NCBI RefSeq assembly: GCF_903645315.1
Contig: NZ_CAHJXL010000001.1
Location: 2,036,001-2,100,000, forward strand
Direction of reading: 5' to 3'
Length of the DNA: 64,000 nucleotides
Source: Victivallis sp. Marseille-Q1083
Lineage (GTDB): Bacteria > Verrucomicrobiota > Lentisphaeria > Victivallales > Victivallaceae
Shown here: piece after piece, positions 41,540 to 49,951 of the stretch
Position numbering within the stretch: the stretch's first letter is position 1
How the letters are laid out: every line of letters begins with the position of its first letter
Position numbers and translations under genes: made by a program
The notes under the pieces: generated by a model
The model's input: the letters and a program-made list of their open reading frames with translations, nothing else
What the model was told of the DNA's origin: nothing
Databases searched by the model: none

Positions 41540-42631
41540 ATGACAACCGAAGGCCGCCGGGCGGAAAAACATCGTAAGGCGACGGAATATGTTTCCCGGC
41601 AACTGAAACAACTCAATCCCGGTGAGGCGCTGCCGCCGATGCGGACGATGATGCGGGAAAGCGGCGTCGGCCGCAATGTGCTCGAACGCGCGATTCGCGA
41701 GCTGGCCGCCGAACAGCAGTTGACGGTCAAGGCCCGTTCCGGGGTTTACCGCTCTTCGGCGGCGCCGGCGGCCAACGATATGGTGGTGGACCTGGTCGCC
41801 TGCTCCGAGCTGGGGTATCTGGACGATCCGACCCTGTTCGTCGGCGACCTGGTCAATTGTCTGCTGGCGGAGGGAACCGTGCGCAATTTCAGCATCCGCA
41901 TTCAGCGGGTCAACTATCACGCGCCGGTCAGCGCTTACCAGCAGTTGATCGAACGGCAGAATATCCGCAACGCCATCCTGCTGCTGCCGCATCACAATGA
42001 CATTCCGAAAGTGTTTGAGCTGGCGCAGGTCAATCATATCGTGCTGCTGCCGCGTTACTATCCGACCGCGGGCGCGGCGGTCGTCGATCCGCTCGGCGCC
42101 GTGACGCTTCAAATGGAGTATCTGATCCGGCACGGCCACACCCGAATCGGTCTGATTCATACCGTCGACGCCGGATTCACCTCCTATGTCGACAGTTGCC
42201 GGCGCGAGGAATATTACCGCGCCATGGCGGAACACGGTTTCCGGGTCCGGCCGGAGTGGGTGCAGCATTATTCCTATGACGAGGAGGTGATTTTCGAGCG
42301 CCTGAATGTGATGTTCCGCTCGGCGGAACAACCGACGGCGCTGGTGATTTCCGATCATTTCGCCGTGCCGGTCTATCATTTTTTTGCGCTGCAGGGCCTT
42401 GGGATCGGCAGGGATGTTTCATTGATTTCGCTCGGCGGCTTCAACCGCAGCCGACTTCACCCGAAATTGACCACGCTGGTCTATTCCCGGCGGGACATCG
42501 CCCGGCTGGCCTGGGATTTCTTTGCCCGGGTGCGCGACGACCGGCATTTCCAGGCGATCGATTCGGTCGGATTTTATCTGGAGGAAGGGGATTCCGTAGT
42601 CGACGTTTTTGGCAAAACAACTCAAAATTGA
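41540..42631 (+). CDS. GntR-type HTH fused to LacI-type sensor (AraR-like regulator)
   Basis: A 363-residue regulator. Residues 5-65 form a GntR-like winged helix (ATEYVSRQLKQLNPGEALPPMRTMMRESGVGRNVLERAIRELAAEQQL). The rest is a LacI/sugar-binding-type domain (QMEYLIRHGHTRIGLIHTVDAGF; ALVISDHFAVPVYHFFALQGLGIGRDVSLISLGGF). This HTH/sensor combination is known from AraR-type repressors. I prefer the second ATG (41540) because GAGGA lies seven nt before it; the first ATG at 41534 is too close. The next gene on the strand is a pseudopilin. Multiple TTGAGTTG/CAACTCAA sites on both sides of this gene are likely its operators. Confidence 0.85.
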   Translation: MTTEGRRAEKHRKATEYVSRQLKQLNPGEALPPMRTMMRESGVGRNVLERAIRELAAEQQLTVKARSGVYRSSAAPAANDMVVDLVACSELGYLDDPTLFVGDLVNCLLAEGTVRNFSIRIQRVNYHAPVSAYQQLIERQNIRNAILLLPHHNDIPKVFELAQVNHIVLLPRYYPTAGAAVVDPLGAVTLQMEYLIRHGHTRIGLIHTVDAGFTSYVDSCRREEYYRAMAEHGFRVRPEWVQHYSYDEEVIFERLNVMFRSAEQPTALVISDHFAVPVYHFFALQGLGIGRDVSLISLGGFNRSRLHPKLTTLVYSRRDIARLAWDFFARVRDDRHFQAIDSVGFYLEEGDSVVDVFGKTTQN

Positions 42632-42644
42632 CAAAACAACTCAA
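42614..42644. promoter_or_regulatory. Two direct copies of AAAACAACTCAA
   Basis: AAAACAACTCAA at 42614-42625 and again at 42633-42644, 19 bp apart. The first overlaps the end of the regulator gene. These are the inverse of the TTGAGTTG sites upstream of the gene. Confidence 0.65.
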
Positions 42645-42701
42645 TTGTATGTTTTTTGCGCCTGCCATAGCATTTTTTATGGAAAATTTTTGATTGAAGG
42701 G

Positions 42702-42730
42702 TTGATTTTTCCAATTTTTTTTCCTATACT
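42702..42730 (+). promoter_or_regulatory. Promoter of pseudopilin 42839-43588
   Basis: TTGATT (42702-42707), 17-bp spacer, TATACT (42725-42730). A further regulator site, TTGAGTTGTTTT, lies downstream at 42778-42789, inside the transcript. Confidence 0.6.
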
Positions 42731-42838
42731 ATAAGAAAGAACAAAATGGGTTATGTGAAAAACAGCATAGTTTTATTTTGAGTTGTTTTTTGAATGGTCA
42801 ATGTCATGCCCGAATCAGGAAAGCCGAAAGGAGAACAA

Positions 42839-43588
42839 ATGAAAAGAAAGATTTTTACATTGATTGAACTGCTGGTCGTTATTGCGATCATCGCTATTTT
42901 AGCCAGCATGCTGCTGCCGGCGTTGGCCAAGGCCAAAGGAGCGGCCAATACGGTCAAATGCAAAAGCAATCTCAAACAGGCCGGTTTGATTTTTGTCTTT
43001 TATGCCAATGATTTCGACGATTATGAAATGCCGGCGGCCGTTTCCGAGCCGGGCAAAGCGCTGAATGTCTGGAGCGATGGTTTCGTCTGGCCGGCTTTCA
43101 TGATCAAGTTTTACGGCGCGGACGAGAGTTTGATGGAATGTCCGTCAGCGGCGGTCACGGCGGGCAGGTGGGCGGGGATCGACAACCATATCGACGCGGC
43201 GCCGATGTGGGGCGCCGCGCCGGAGCTGGGGAACTGGAGTTTTGTCGGGATCGACGAAAACGGCGGAACCCAGGCGCCGAAACGGTGCGGTTACATCGTT
43301 TCCGGGCAGGTCCATATCGATCCGGGTTATACGGACGTTTATGGAACGAAAGCGGTAAAGAACACCCATGACAGCACTTACGGTCCGTCCGATACGGTTG
43401 CCGCCGGCGACGGTTCGGTCGCCTGGATGACGCCGTACTGGGGCAACGCCCATATGGACCGGCTGCTGAAAGCCGCCGTCCGGCATGGCAAGCCCAATAC
43501 CCTCTATGTCGACGGCCATGTGGCCGATACCAAAGACCGCCAGAAATTCTACGACGATTTCCGTTACATGGCTTTGATTTTCCCGTAA
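42839..43588 (+). CDS. Pseudopilin without a downstream enzyme gene
   Basis: A 249-residue protein starting [17 protein letters not shown], ribosome site GAAAGGAG. The C-terminal motif is [11 protein letters not shown], one residue shorter than H-X9-DG. It is the only one of the eight pseudopilins in the window with no enzyme gene after it: a strong terminator follows at 43663-43705 and then another regulator promoter. Its own regulator (41540-42631) is upstream with a site cluster between them. The partner enzyme may have been lost or may be encoded elsewhere. Confidence 0.85.
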   Translation: MKRKIFTLIELLVVIAIIAILASMLLPALAKAKGAANTVKCKSNLKQAGLIFVFYANDFDDYEMPAAVSEPGKALNVWSDGFVWPAFMIKFYGADESLMECPSAAVTAGRWAGIDNHIDAAPMWGAAPELGNWSFVGIDENGGTQAPKRCGYIVSGQVHIDPGYTDVYGTKAVKNTHDSTYGPSDTVAAGDGSVAWMTPYWGNAHMDRLLKAAVRHGKPNTLYVDGHVADTKDRQKFYDDFRYMALIFP

Positions 43589-43662
43589 GTTGCCGGCGGG
43601 AGCCGGAGCTGAACGCCGGATGGAGCGGCGACGGTTCCGGAGTTTTCCGGCGCGTCCTTCAG

Positions 43663-43705
43663 GGAGCCGCCTTGCGTTTACGGACAAGGCGGCTCCGCTG
43701 TTTTT
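43663..43705 (+). terminator. Strong rho-independent terminator after orphan pseudopilin
   Basis: GGAGCCGCCTTG, 10-nt loop, CAAGGCGGCTCC (perfect 12-bp stem), then GCTGTTTTT. Confidence 0.85.
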
Positions 43706-43814
43706 GGGATGCTTCGTCAAAAAATTATTAAAACAGAGGTAATTTTCAGGATGGGCTTTGAAAAAATGGAACGACCCTTCCTGAAAAAAATTTTCATTTT
43801 TTTCGGCAGACCTA

Positions 43815-43843
43815 TTGACAAATGTTGCGGCTTTTGCTATAAT
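43815..43843 (+). promoter_or_regulatory. Promoter of LacI - pseudopilin - DUF4838 unit
   Basis: TTGACA (43815-43820), 17-bp spacer ending TTTTGC, TATAAT (43838-43843). Consensus boxes with extended -10. Confidence 0.85.
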
Positions 43844-43848
43844 AGTTA

Positions 43849-43862
43849 GTGGAACGATTCAC
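43849..43862. promoter_or_regulatory. Candidate LacI-family operator at the transcription start
   Basis: GTGGAACGATTCAC: outer GTG/CAC and central CG are symmetric, two internal positions are not. It begins 6 nt after the -10 box of the LacI gene that follows. Confidence 0.4.
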
Positions 43863-43881
43863 CAAACGGAGTCAACAAGAT

Positions 43882-44925
43882 ATGGCAGTCACCTTGAAAG
43901 ATGTCGCGCGGCATGCGAATGTCGGAGTGAGCGCAGCTTCGTATGTTCTCAGCGGCAGCGGATTGAACAAGGTGAGCGAGGCGACGCGGGCGCGGATTTT
44001 TGCCGCGGCGACCAAGTTGGGGTATCGGGTCAATCACGCCGGCCGCATGCTGCACGGCGGCCGGTCGCGGACCATCGGCGTAGTGGAATGCGTGCGTTCG
44101 GTGCCGCTTTTTGCCGAATTGATGCAGTTGGTCTGCAACGAACTGGCGATGCTGGGGTACCGCACCTTTTACCAGGTGACCGATGCCTGGAAGGAGGAAT
44201 TGTTGGGAGAATTTGTCTCCCGCGGCGTCGATGGAATCATCATCGCCGATTACGGCTTTGACTTGAAATTGCCGATGGCGGACGCTGGAACTCCGATGGT
44301 GGTTTTCAGCGGCGGTGCGGCGGATATCCGGATCGATCTGGAATATGGCGCCTGGCTGGCGGTGCGTCATCTGATCGAGCATGGCCATACCCGGATCGGT
44401 TATCTTTATCCCGACACCGGCAGGAGCGACGCCAAACTGGCCGGCTGGCGGCGCGCTCTGGCCGAAGCCGGCATTGACGCGCGTGACGAGTGGTTGATCA
44501 AGGTCTTTCCGACGCCGCGATGGCGTGAGGCGATCGACCGGGCGGTGGACCGGGAAAAGGTCACGGCGATTGGCGCCAGTTGTGACGATTATGCGGTCAA
44601 GCTGATGAAGTATCTGACATCGCGCGGCTTGCGGGTGCCCGAGGATATCGCGGTCTTCGGCTACGACGGCATGCGTTATGTCGAGGATCTGGCCGTGCCG
44701 CTCTCCACGGTGGTGCAGCCGGTGGAGCGTGTGGCCTTCTCCATGTGCCACATGATGATGAAGAAACTGGACCGGGAAACTCCGGTCGTTCCCGAAGTGC
44801 TGCTGCCGGCGCTCCACTTGGGACGCAGTTGCGGCTGCCGGCCGCAAAGTACGCTCTCGATCGACTGGTCGAGCACTTCGATCAATCTTCTGGAGCCTGC
44901 GGCGGCCGAAGGAGAAAAGTCATAA
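43882..44925 (+). CDS. LacI-family transcriptional regulator
   Basis: A 347-residue regulator: HTH and hinge in residues 1-60 (VTLKDVARHANVGVSAASYVLSGSGLNKVSEATRARIF, then YRVNHAGRMLHGGRSRTIGVV), then a sugar-binding-protein-like domain with HLIEHGHTRIGYLYPD and VTAIGASCDDYAVKLMKYLTSRGLRVPEDIAVFGYDGM. The ATG at 43882 is preceded by ACGGAG and starts the HTH directly. The C-terminus carries a Cys-rich stretch, GRSCGCRPQS, common in LacI proteins of this phylum's relatives. It is separated by 36 nt from the pseudopilin 44962-45648, with which it forms an operon ending in a DUF4838 enzyme. Confidence 0.9.
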   Translation: MAVTLKDVARHANVGVSAASYVLSGSGLNKVSEATRARIFAAATKLGYRVNHAGRMLHGGRSRTIGVVECVRSVPLFAELMQLVCNELAMLGYRTFYQVTDAWKEELLGEFVSRGVDGIIIADYGFDLKLPMADAGTPMVVFSGGAADIRIDLEYGAWLAVRHLIEHGHTRIGYLYPDTGRSDAKLAGWRRALAEAGIDARDEWLIKVFPTPRWREAIDRAVDREKVTAIGASCDDYAVKLMKYLTSRGLRVPEDIAVFGYDGMRYVEDLAVPLSTVVQPVERVAFSMCHMMMKKLDRETPVVPEVLLPALHLGRSCGCRPQSTLSIDWSSTSINLLEPAAAEGEKS

Positions 44926-44961
44926 ACAAAATCATCCCATAATTTACAGGAAAGGATAAGA

Positions 44962-45648
44962 ATGATGAAAAAATTTACACTTATAGAATTGTTGGTAGTA
45001 ATAGCTATCATAGCAATTCTCGCCAGCATGTTGCTGCCGGCACTGGCCAAAGCGCGCGCTGCCGCGCAGGGTGTCAAGTGCAAGAACAATTTGAAGCAGA
45101 TCGGGTTGATGTGGTTTTTCTATGCCGATGACAACGCCGACTGCCTGCTGCCGCCTTATGTGGCCAATTCCCGGATTCCCTGGGCGCCGTGGCACGAAGA
45201 GCTGATCGACCAGTACAGCGGCACTCAGTATGCGACGACAGTGCATTCGCCGACCGTCTTTGCCTGCGGTTCGGATGGAGGGCACGAGGCGTGGTATTAC
45301 ACCCGGCTGCCGATGAGCTACGGTTATAACCCTTACCTGGGGTACAGCGGCAATATCGGTGACTCCTACCTGCCTGCCGGCCGGGACCGGTCGCTGGTGA
45401 CGCAGGCGGCATTGGCAAATCATTCGCCTGCCGAGATCATGGTCGCGGGTGATACCTGGCAGTACTGGTGGCGGCATAATGCCACGGAGAGCTTCTTCTT
45501 TGGCGTTTTGATGATTCAGGATGAAATTTCGGCGGGCAAAATCGGCAGCAACGATTACGCCGCTCACGCCGGCGGCATGAACGTAACCTGGGGCGACGGC
45601 CACGTCGCGGACCAGAAAGATCAGAACTACCAACTGGACAACTGGTGA
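44962..45648 (+). CDS. Pseudopilin, H-X9-DG type
   Basis: A 228-residue protein starting [16 protein letters not shown]; ribosome site AGGAAAGGATAAG. The motif is H202-X9-D212-G213 near the C-terminus ([19 protein letters not shown]). The stop codon overlaps a GTG start of the DUF4838 gene and lies 5 nt before its ATG, the tightest pseudopilin-enzyme spacing in the window, so translation of the two is probably coupled. Confidence 0.87.
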   Translation: MMKKFTLIELLVVIAIIAILASMLLPALAKARAAAQGVKCKNNLKQIGLMWFFYADDNADCLLPPYVANSRIPWAPWHEELIDQYSGTQYATTVHSPTVFACGSDGGHEAWYYTRLPMSYGYNPYLGYSGNIGDSYLPAGRDRSLVTQAALANHSPAEIMVAGDTWQYWWRHNATESFFFGVLMIQDEISAGKIGSNDYAAHAGGMNVTWGDGHVADQKDQNYQLDNW

Positions 45649-45653
45649 GCCGG

Positions 45654-48101
45654 ATGAGACTGATCAGTTTATGGTTGGTATGGATTGTCGGAATGGCGGC
45701 GTCGGCGGCGGAATTGTCTTTGGAGTGGCATCCGTCCGTGCCGGAAGTCCGGATGGAGAAGGCCGGCGAGGCGGTGGCGGTTGAGCTGCCCGGCAGCGGC
45801 GCCGCCGGCAGTCTGGCCGGAACCCCGCAAAAAGGCGTCCGATTGGATGACTTCCGCTATTTGACATTGCAGATGCGCAGCACCGACGGCGGCAGTCACC
45901 GGATTGTCCTGTGGCTGAAGCGGCGGTTGAACGGCGAAGAGAATGCTTTCGCGACCCATCTGGCGGTGGGGCCGGAGTGGCGGGAGTACCGGCTGGCGCT
46001 GAACCGGGGCAATGAATTGCCGCAGGACGGCTGTTTCGGCTACTGGCGCGACCGGCCGGGCCGGGAACCCGACCTGGCCAAGGGGGGAGAGCTCGCGGCT
46101 GTAAAGCTCTTTTCCGATGTTCCGGCCGGAATCGAATTCCAGCCTCCGGTGTTGACCGCGGCGGAAGCGCCGCTTTCGGAAGAACTGCGGCGTTTGAAGG
46201 GCCGAGTGGAAAACCATCCGCTGGAAGCCCCGTTTCGCTTCCGGGAGACGCAGCCGGAGGTGTCGATCGTTCTGGCGCGCGGAGGACAAAGCGAGTGGTC
46301 GATCGCGATTGGAGAAGGGGCGGACGAGACGGTGTGTTTTGCCGCCGCCGAACTGGCGAAGTACCTGCAGCAGGTCACCGGTGCGACGTTTCCGGTGGTC
46401 GAGCGGACGGCGGGGAAGGCGATCGTGCTTTCAGCCGATCTGCAGGGCCGGAAGGATGGGTTCCGCAGCCGGGGCGCGAGGGAGGAGATTGAAATTGTCG
46501 GAGATTCGCCCCGGGGCTTGCTCTACGGAGTTTACGACTTTCTGGAAAAGGCGGCGGGGGTACGCTGGTTCGCCCCCTTTGACTACGGCGAAGTAGTACC
46601 GTCGCGGTCTGAACTGACGCTGCCGGGTTTCCTGGATGAATCGGCGCCGGCCATGGAAATGCGGCGCAGTCACTATTGCAGTTGGTGGGGACGGGAGGAC
46701 TTCCGGACCCATGGAATGGCGATGGCCGATTGGGCGGTGAAAAATCGCTTCAATATCGCTTTGGAACGTTTTGAAACCGATCAGCCGGATGGTGTGGAGA
46801 AGTTCTACCGGCAGCGCGGCGGCTATCTCAGGATGCAGTGGGTTCCGGGCCACAACTTCCATCTGCTGATACCGCCGGCGGTCTACGGTGACAGCCATCC
46901 GGAATATTTCGCTTTCAACCGCGCTACGGGCCAATGGCAGGTGGAGGAGTCGCAGTTGTGCGTCAGCAACCCGGAAGTGCAGCGGTTGTTGGCGGAGAAG
47001 GCCGGGGAGTATTTTTCAGCCAATCCGCAGGAAAAGTTCTTTCCGCTTTTTCAGGAGGATGGCTATGCGCTGTGGTGCCAGTGCCCGGCATGTGAGGCGA
47101 TCGCGCCGACCCCCGCCGGAAAGTTTTCGGAGAGTTCCGACCGCAACATCTATCTGGCCAACCGGGTCTGTCGTTTGATCCAGGAAAAATGGCCTGACAA
47201 AGGGGTGATTACTTTTGCCTACAGTTTTTCGGCCCGGCCGCCGCGCCGGGAGGTCCCGGCTCCTGGCGTACGGGTGCTCTACTGTTATTATACCGACGGT
47301 TTTCCCGAAAAAGAGCCGTGGAGTACGAAGTGCGCTCCCGAACTGCTGGAATGGAGCCGCCTGACCCGGGGCAATCTGGCGATCTACACCTATCATTATC
47401 TGCATACCGGGCTGCAGATGGCCGAACCCGAAGCATTGGCTGCCGCTTTTCGTTTCTTCTCACAATTGGAGGTGAAGGGATCGGTTCAGGAGTCGGCGGA
47501 ATGTTGGGGGGCGCCGGATGCCTATCTCATTTATTTGGGAGGACGCCTGGCCTGGAATCCCTGGATCGACGAAGCGGCGTTGCGGAAAGATTATTTCGCC
47601 GGCCTTTACGGCCCGGCGGGAGCGAGCATGCAGCGTTATTTTGAAACCCTGGTGCCGGCCATGCGTTTTGTCCCCGGTGAACAGACCTACATCGGGTGGA
47701 GCTTTTTTCCGGCCATCCCGGATGAGGCGCTGGCCGTCATGGATGCCGCCTTGAGCCGGGCGGAGCAAGAGGCGGGCGGCGATGCGCGGGCGGCGCGGGC
47801 GGTAGCGGTGCAGCGGGAATATTTCGTTTTGCTACAGCGGGTGACAGCGGCGGCCAGGTTGCTGGAGGAGTATTACCGCGAACCGGATGAGTCCGGGCTT
47901 TCCGCGATCGATGCCGCGTTGGCGGCGATGACCGGGGCGGCGCGGCCGCTCTGGGACAAACACGCCTTGAGTCACTACGGCGAAGAACAATTGCTGGGAC
48001 ATTGGGGGGATTATCTGCACCGGATTTATCCCGAACTGTCCGCCCGGCCCGGGAATGCCGGGGCGGAAAAGGAAATGACCGGGATTCCGGCGCCGGAATG
48101 A
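45654..48101 (+). CDS. Exported DUF4838 protein
   Basis: An 815-residue protein with signal peptide MRLISLWLVWIVGMAASAAE. Residues 20-170 are a beta domain. About 210-320 is the GH67-like N-terminal fold (CFAAAELAKYLQQVTGATFPVVE; RGLLYGVYDFLEKAAGVRWF). The DUF4838 barrel follows (HPEYFAFNRATGQWQ, SQLCVSNPEVQ, LFQEDGYALWCQCPACEAI), with a helical C-terminus. An in-frame GTG at 45645 overlaps the pseudopilin stop; I prefer the ATG at 45654 because it begins the signal peptide. It converges with the AraC gene, which ends 12 nt away, without an obvious terminator. The paralogue is 3695-6019. Confidence 0.82.
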   Translation: MRLISLWLVWIVGMAASAAELSLEWHPSVPEVRMEKAGEAVAVELPGSGAAGSLAGTPQKGVRLDDFRYLTLQMRSTDGGSHRIVLWLKRRLNGEENAFATHLAVGPEWREYRLALNRGNELPQDGCFGYWRDRPGREPDLAKGGELAAVKLFSDVPAGIEFQPPVLTAAEAPLSEELRRLKGRVENHPLEAPFRFRETQPEVSIVLARGGQSEWSIAIGEGADETVCFAAAELAKYLQQVTGATFPVVERTAGKAIVLSADLQGRKDGFRSRGAREEIEIVGDSPRGLLYGVYDFLEKAAGVRWFAPFDYGEVVPSRSELTLPGFLDESAPAMEMRRSHYCSWWGREDFRTHGMAMADWAVKNRFNIALERFETDQPDGVEKFYRQRGGYLRMQWVPGHNFHLLIPPAVYGDSHPEYFAFNRATGQWQVEESQLCVSNPEVQRLLAEKAGEYFSANPQEKFFPLFQEDGYALWCQCPACEAIAPTPAGKFSESSDRNIYLANRVCRLIQEKWPDKGVITFAYSFSARPPRREVPAPGVRVLYCYYTDGFPEKEPWSTKCAPELLEWSRLTRGNLAIYTYHYLHTGLQMAEPEALAAAFRFFSQLEVKGSVQESAECWGAPDAYLIYLGGRLAWNPWIDEAALRKDYFAGLYGPAGASMQRYFETLVPAMRFVPGEQTYIGWSFFPAIPDEALAVMDAALSRAEQEAGGDARAARAVAVQREYFVLLQRVTAAARLLEEYYREPDESGLSAIDAALAAMTGAARPLWDKHALSHYGEEQLLGHWGDYLHRIYPELSARPGNAGAEKEMTGIPAPE

Positions 48102-48112
48102 CTCCGGAACTC

Positions 48113-48976
48113 TCATTCCCGCTTTCGTTGTTGCCGGTAGAATTCCGGTGCAATTCCGCTGAGCTGTTTGAAACGGCGGCTGAAATGGCAGGTGTCCTGA
48201 TAGCCTAACTGTCTGGCGATTTGTTCCAGTTTCAGATCCGACGCCTGGAGCATTTGCTGCGCCAGGCGGATTTTACGGTGGTCGATATATTGTTTCGGCA
48301 GCAGACCGGTGGTTTCCCGGAACAACGCACGCAGGCGGGTTATCGGAATGTGAACGAAGGTCGCCATCTCCTGCAGACTCCACCATTGCTGCGGCGTGGA
48401 GTCGATTTCCCGCAGCAGCTCCTGCAGCCGCTCCGTTTCCGGCCGGTCATTCGAAGGGTTCTCGCTGTTCCGGCGGTGGAACTGCAGCAGCAGTTCCTGC
48501 AGCCGGACGCAGGCGGACAAATAATCGTCCACGGAGGCGCTTTGCGCCAGTTTGATGATCGGCTGCAGATGACGGGTTTCTCCGAGCGGCAGGATGCCGC
48601 TGCGCAGCAGCCCCTGTTCGAACAGATAATCGGCGGAAGAGCCGAAAAAGCAGATCGTGTCTTCGTAATACGGTTCGGAATTACTGCCGCCGTAATAATG
48701 CACGAAACCGGGCGCAATCAAAATGCCTTCCCCGGGACGGAGTTCCCGCTTCGGAGCGTTCGGCGTTTGATAATAGCCCCGGCCGTGATACATATGCGAC
48801 AGCGCGTAAAATTCAAAATAACGGTAATTGCAATTCGGATTTTTCGTGCCGTTGCCGAAACTGGTCATCGCGATGTTCAAGCCGAAAGAATAGCGTCGCG
48901 AGCGATACATGGCCGGCAGCGTATGGATGTCACAGACAAAAGCCTGTGTCGCCGTCGGTGCGGCTGTTTTAATCAT
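48113..48976 (-). CDS. AraC-family transcriptional regulator
   Basis: A 287-residue protein with an N-terminal cupin-like sensing domain (about 40-130, PGEGILIAPGFVHYYGG) and two C-terminal helix-turn-helix motifs (LQEMATFVHIPITRLRALFRETTGLLPKQYIDHRKIRLAQQML, then KLEQIARQLGYQDTCHFSRRFKQLSGIAPEFYR). Ribosome site GGAGAG lies before the ATG. It is divergent from the pseudopilin - DUF6259 - GH2 unit. Three evenly phased copies of TTATCCAT lie in the shared gap, the last overlapping the -35 box of that unit, so it is probably the activator of those genes. Confidence 0.9.
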   Translation of the reverse strand: MIKTAAPTATQAFVCDIHTLPAMYRSRRYSFGLNIAMTSFGNGTKNPNCNYRYFEFYALSHMYHGRGYYQTPNAPKRELRPGEGILIAPGFVHYYGGSNSEPYYEDTICFFGSSADYLFEQGLLRSGILPLGETRHLQPIIKLAQSASVDDYLSACVRLQELLLQFHRRNSENPSNDRPETERLQELLREIDSTPQQWWSLQEMATFVHIPITRLRALFRETTGLLPKQYIDHRKIRLAQQMLQASDLKLEQIARQLGYQDTCHFSRRFKQLSGIAPEFYRQQRKRE

Positions 48977-49075
48977 GATAATCTCTCCGGAATTCCCTGC
49001 TGAATTGAAAACAAACCGTTTCTACCATACTGGCAACGATATGAAATAGCAATATGGTATTGGTAAATAAAAAAA

Positions 49076-49146
49076 TTATCCATGAAAAAATTGCTTTTCT
49101 GGCAATTTAACGTTCTTTTATCCATAGCATTTTACTTTTTATCCAT
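49076..49146. promoter_or_regulatory. Three phased TTATCCAT repeats, candidate AraC sites
   Basis: TTATCCAT occurs at 49076-49083, 49118-49125 and 49139-49146, spaced 42 and 21 bp, that is four and two helical turns. The last copy touches the -35 box at 49146-49151, the usual place for an AraC-type activator. Confidence 0.7.
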
Positions 49147-49174
49147 TTACTTCTCATCATAAATTTACTATACT
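49146..49174 (+). promoter_or_regulatory. Promoter of pseudopilin - DUF6259 unit
   Basis: TTTACT (49146-49151), 17-bp spacer, TATACT (49169-49174). The poor -35 box fits dependence on an activator. Confidence 0.65.
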
Positions 49175-49240
49175 ATTGATAGTGGAAATTTCGCTGATAT
49201 CGAATGGAAACCAAAAACCTTTCAAGAACTGGAGGAAAAA

Positions 49241-49900
49241 ATGGAAAAGAAATTTACATTGATTGAATTGCTTGTTGTGATTGCTATCATTGCGATTCTT
49301 GCCAGCATGTTGCTGCCGGCTTTGAGCCAGGCCAAAAGCAGGGCCCAGCGCACGGTTTGCATCAATAATTTAAAGCAACTCGGCCTGGGATTGACATTAT
49401 ACGCCGACGACAACGATGATTATCTGCCCTACAGTTACAGCTACGGGACAATTCAGTATAATTTCAGAAATAAGGTCAACGAATATATCAACAGTTATCG
49501 TTCTTTTTTCTGTCCGATGTCATTTTCTTATGAACCGAATCTGGTTTGGATCGGTGCGGATTATGACCGTTTGTGGAACGAAACCGCCCTGATCGGCTAT
49601 TTCTATTTCGGTTTTCAAGTTACCCCGGACGGCAACTATGCCGATTTGGTAAACCAGCAACGTCAGATCAAATTGACGGAGAATAAAACCTTCTGGGGGC
49701 AGAGCGGATGGTTCGGACGTTCCCGCGACAACGTGATCGTCAGCGACTATCATATTTCCTATCCGGAAGGGAAGTATCGCCAGATGCATGACCGGCAGTA
49801 TCCGAGCCGGCTGGCATCGTCCAGTGGCAGCAACGTGCTTTGTCTGGACAACTCCGTTCACATGGAACCGATATTGAAAGATAATCCCAATTACTTTTGA
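49241..49900 (+). CDS. Pseudopilin with degenerate C-terminal motif
   Basis: A 219-residue protein starting [16 protein letters not shown], ribosome site TGGAGGAAAA. At the place of H-X9-DG it has [16 protein letters not shown]: the His is missing and DG is DN. The pilin-like N-terminus is intact, so the protein should still be processed and membrane-anchored. It is the first gene of a unit with the DUF6259 gene (51 nt on) and lies opposite the AraC regulator. Confidence 0.82.
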   Translation: MEKKFTLIELLVVIAIIAILASMLLPALSQAKSRAQRTVCINNLKQLGLGLTLYADDNDDYLPYSYSYGTIQYNFRNKVNEYINSYRSFFCPMSFSYEPNLVWIGADYDRLWNETALIGYFYFGFQVTPDGNYADLVNQQRQIKLTENKTFWGQSGWFGRSRDNVIVSDYHISYPEGKYRQMHDRQYPSRLASSSGSNVLCLDNSVHMEPILKDNPNYF

Positions 49901-49951
49901 GAAGAGATTGGCACGAATGTTTCAGTTGAACTTCAAACGAAGGAACCGTAG

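Noticed and set aside
49076-49146. The three TTATCCAT words as a CRISPR or iteron array
   Set aside because: Only three short copies at a promoter; no spacers of constant length beyond helical phasing, and no cas or rep gene.
2702-49900. The pseudopilins as a type IV pilus or type II secretion operon
   Set aside because: No ATPase, secretin, inner-membrane platform or prepilin peptidase gene lies in the window; the genes are scattered and each is tied to an enzyme.
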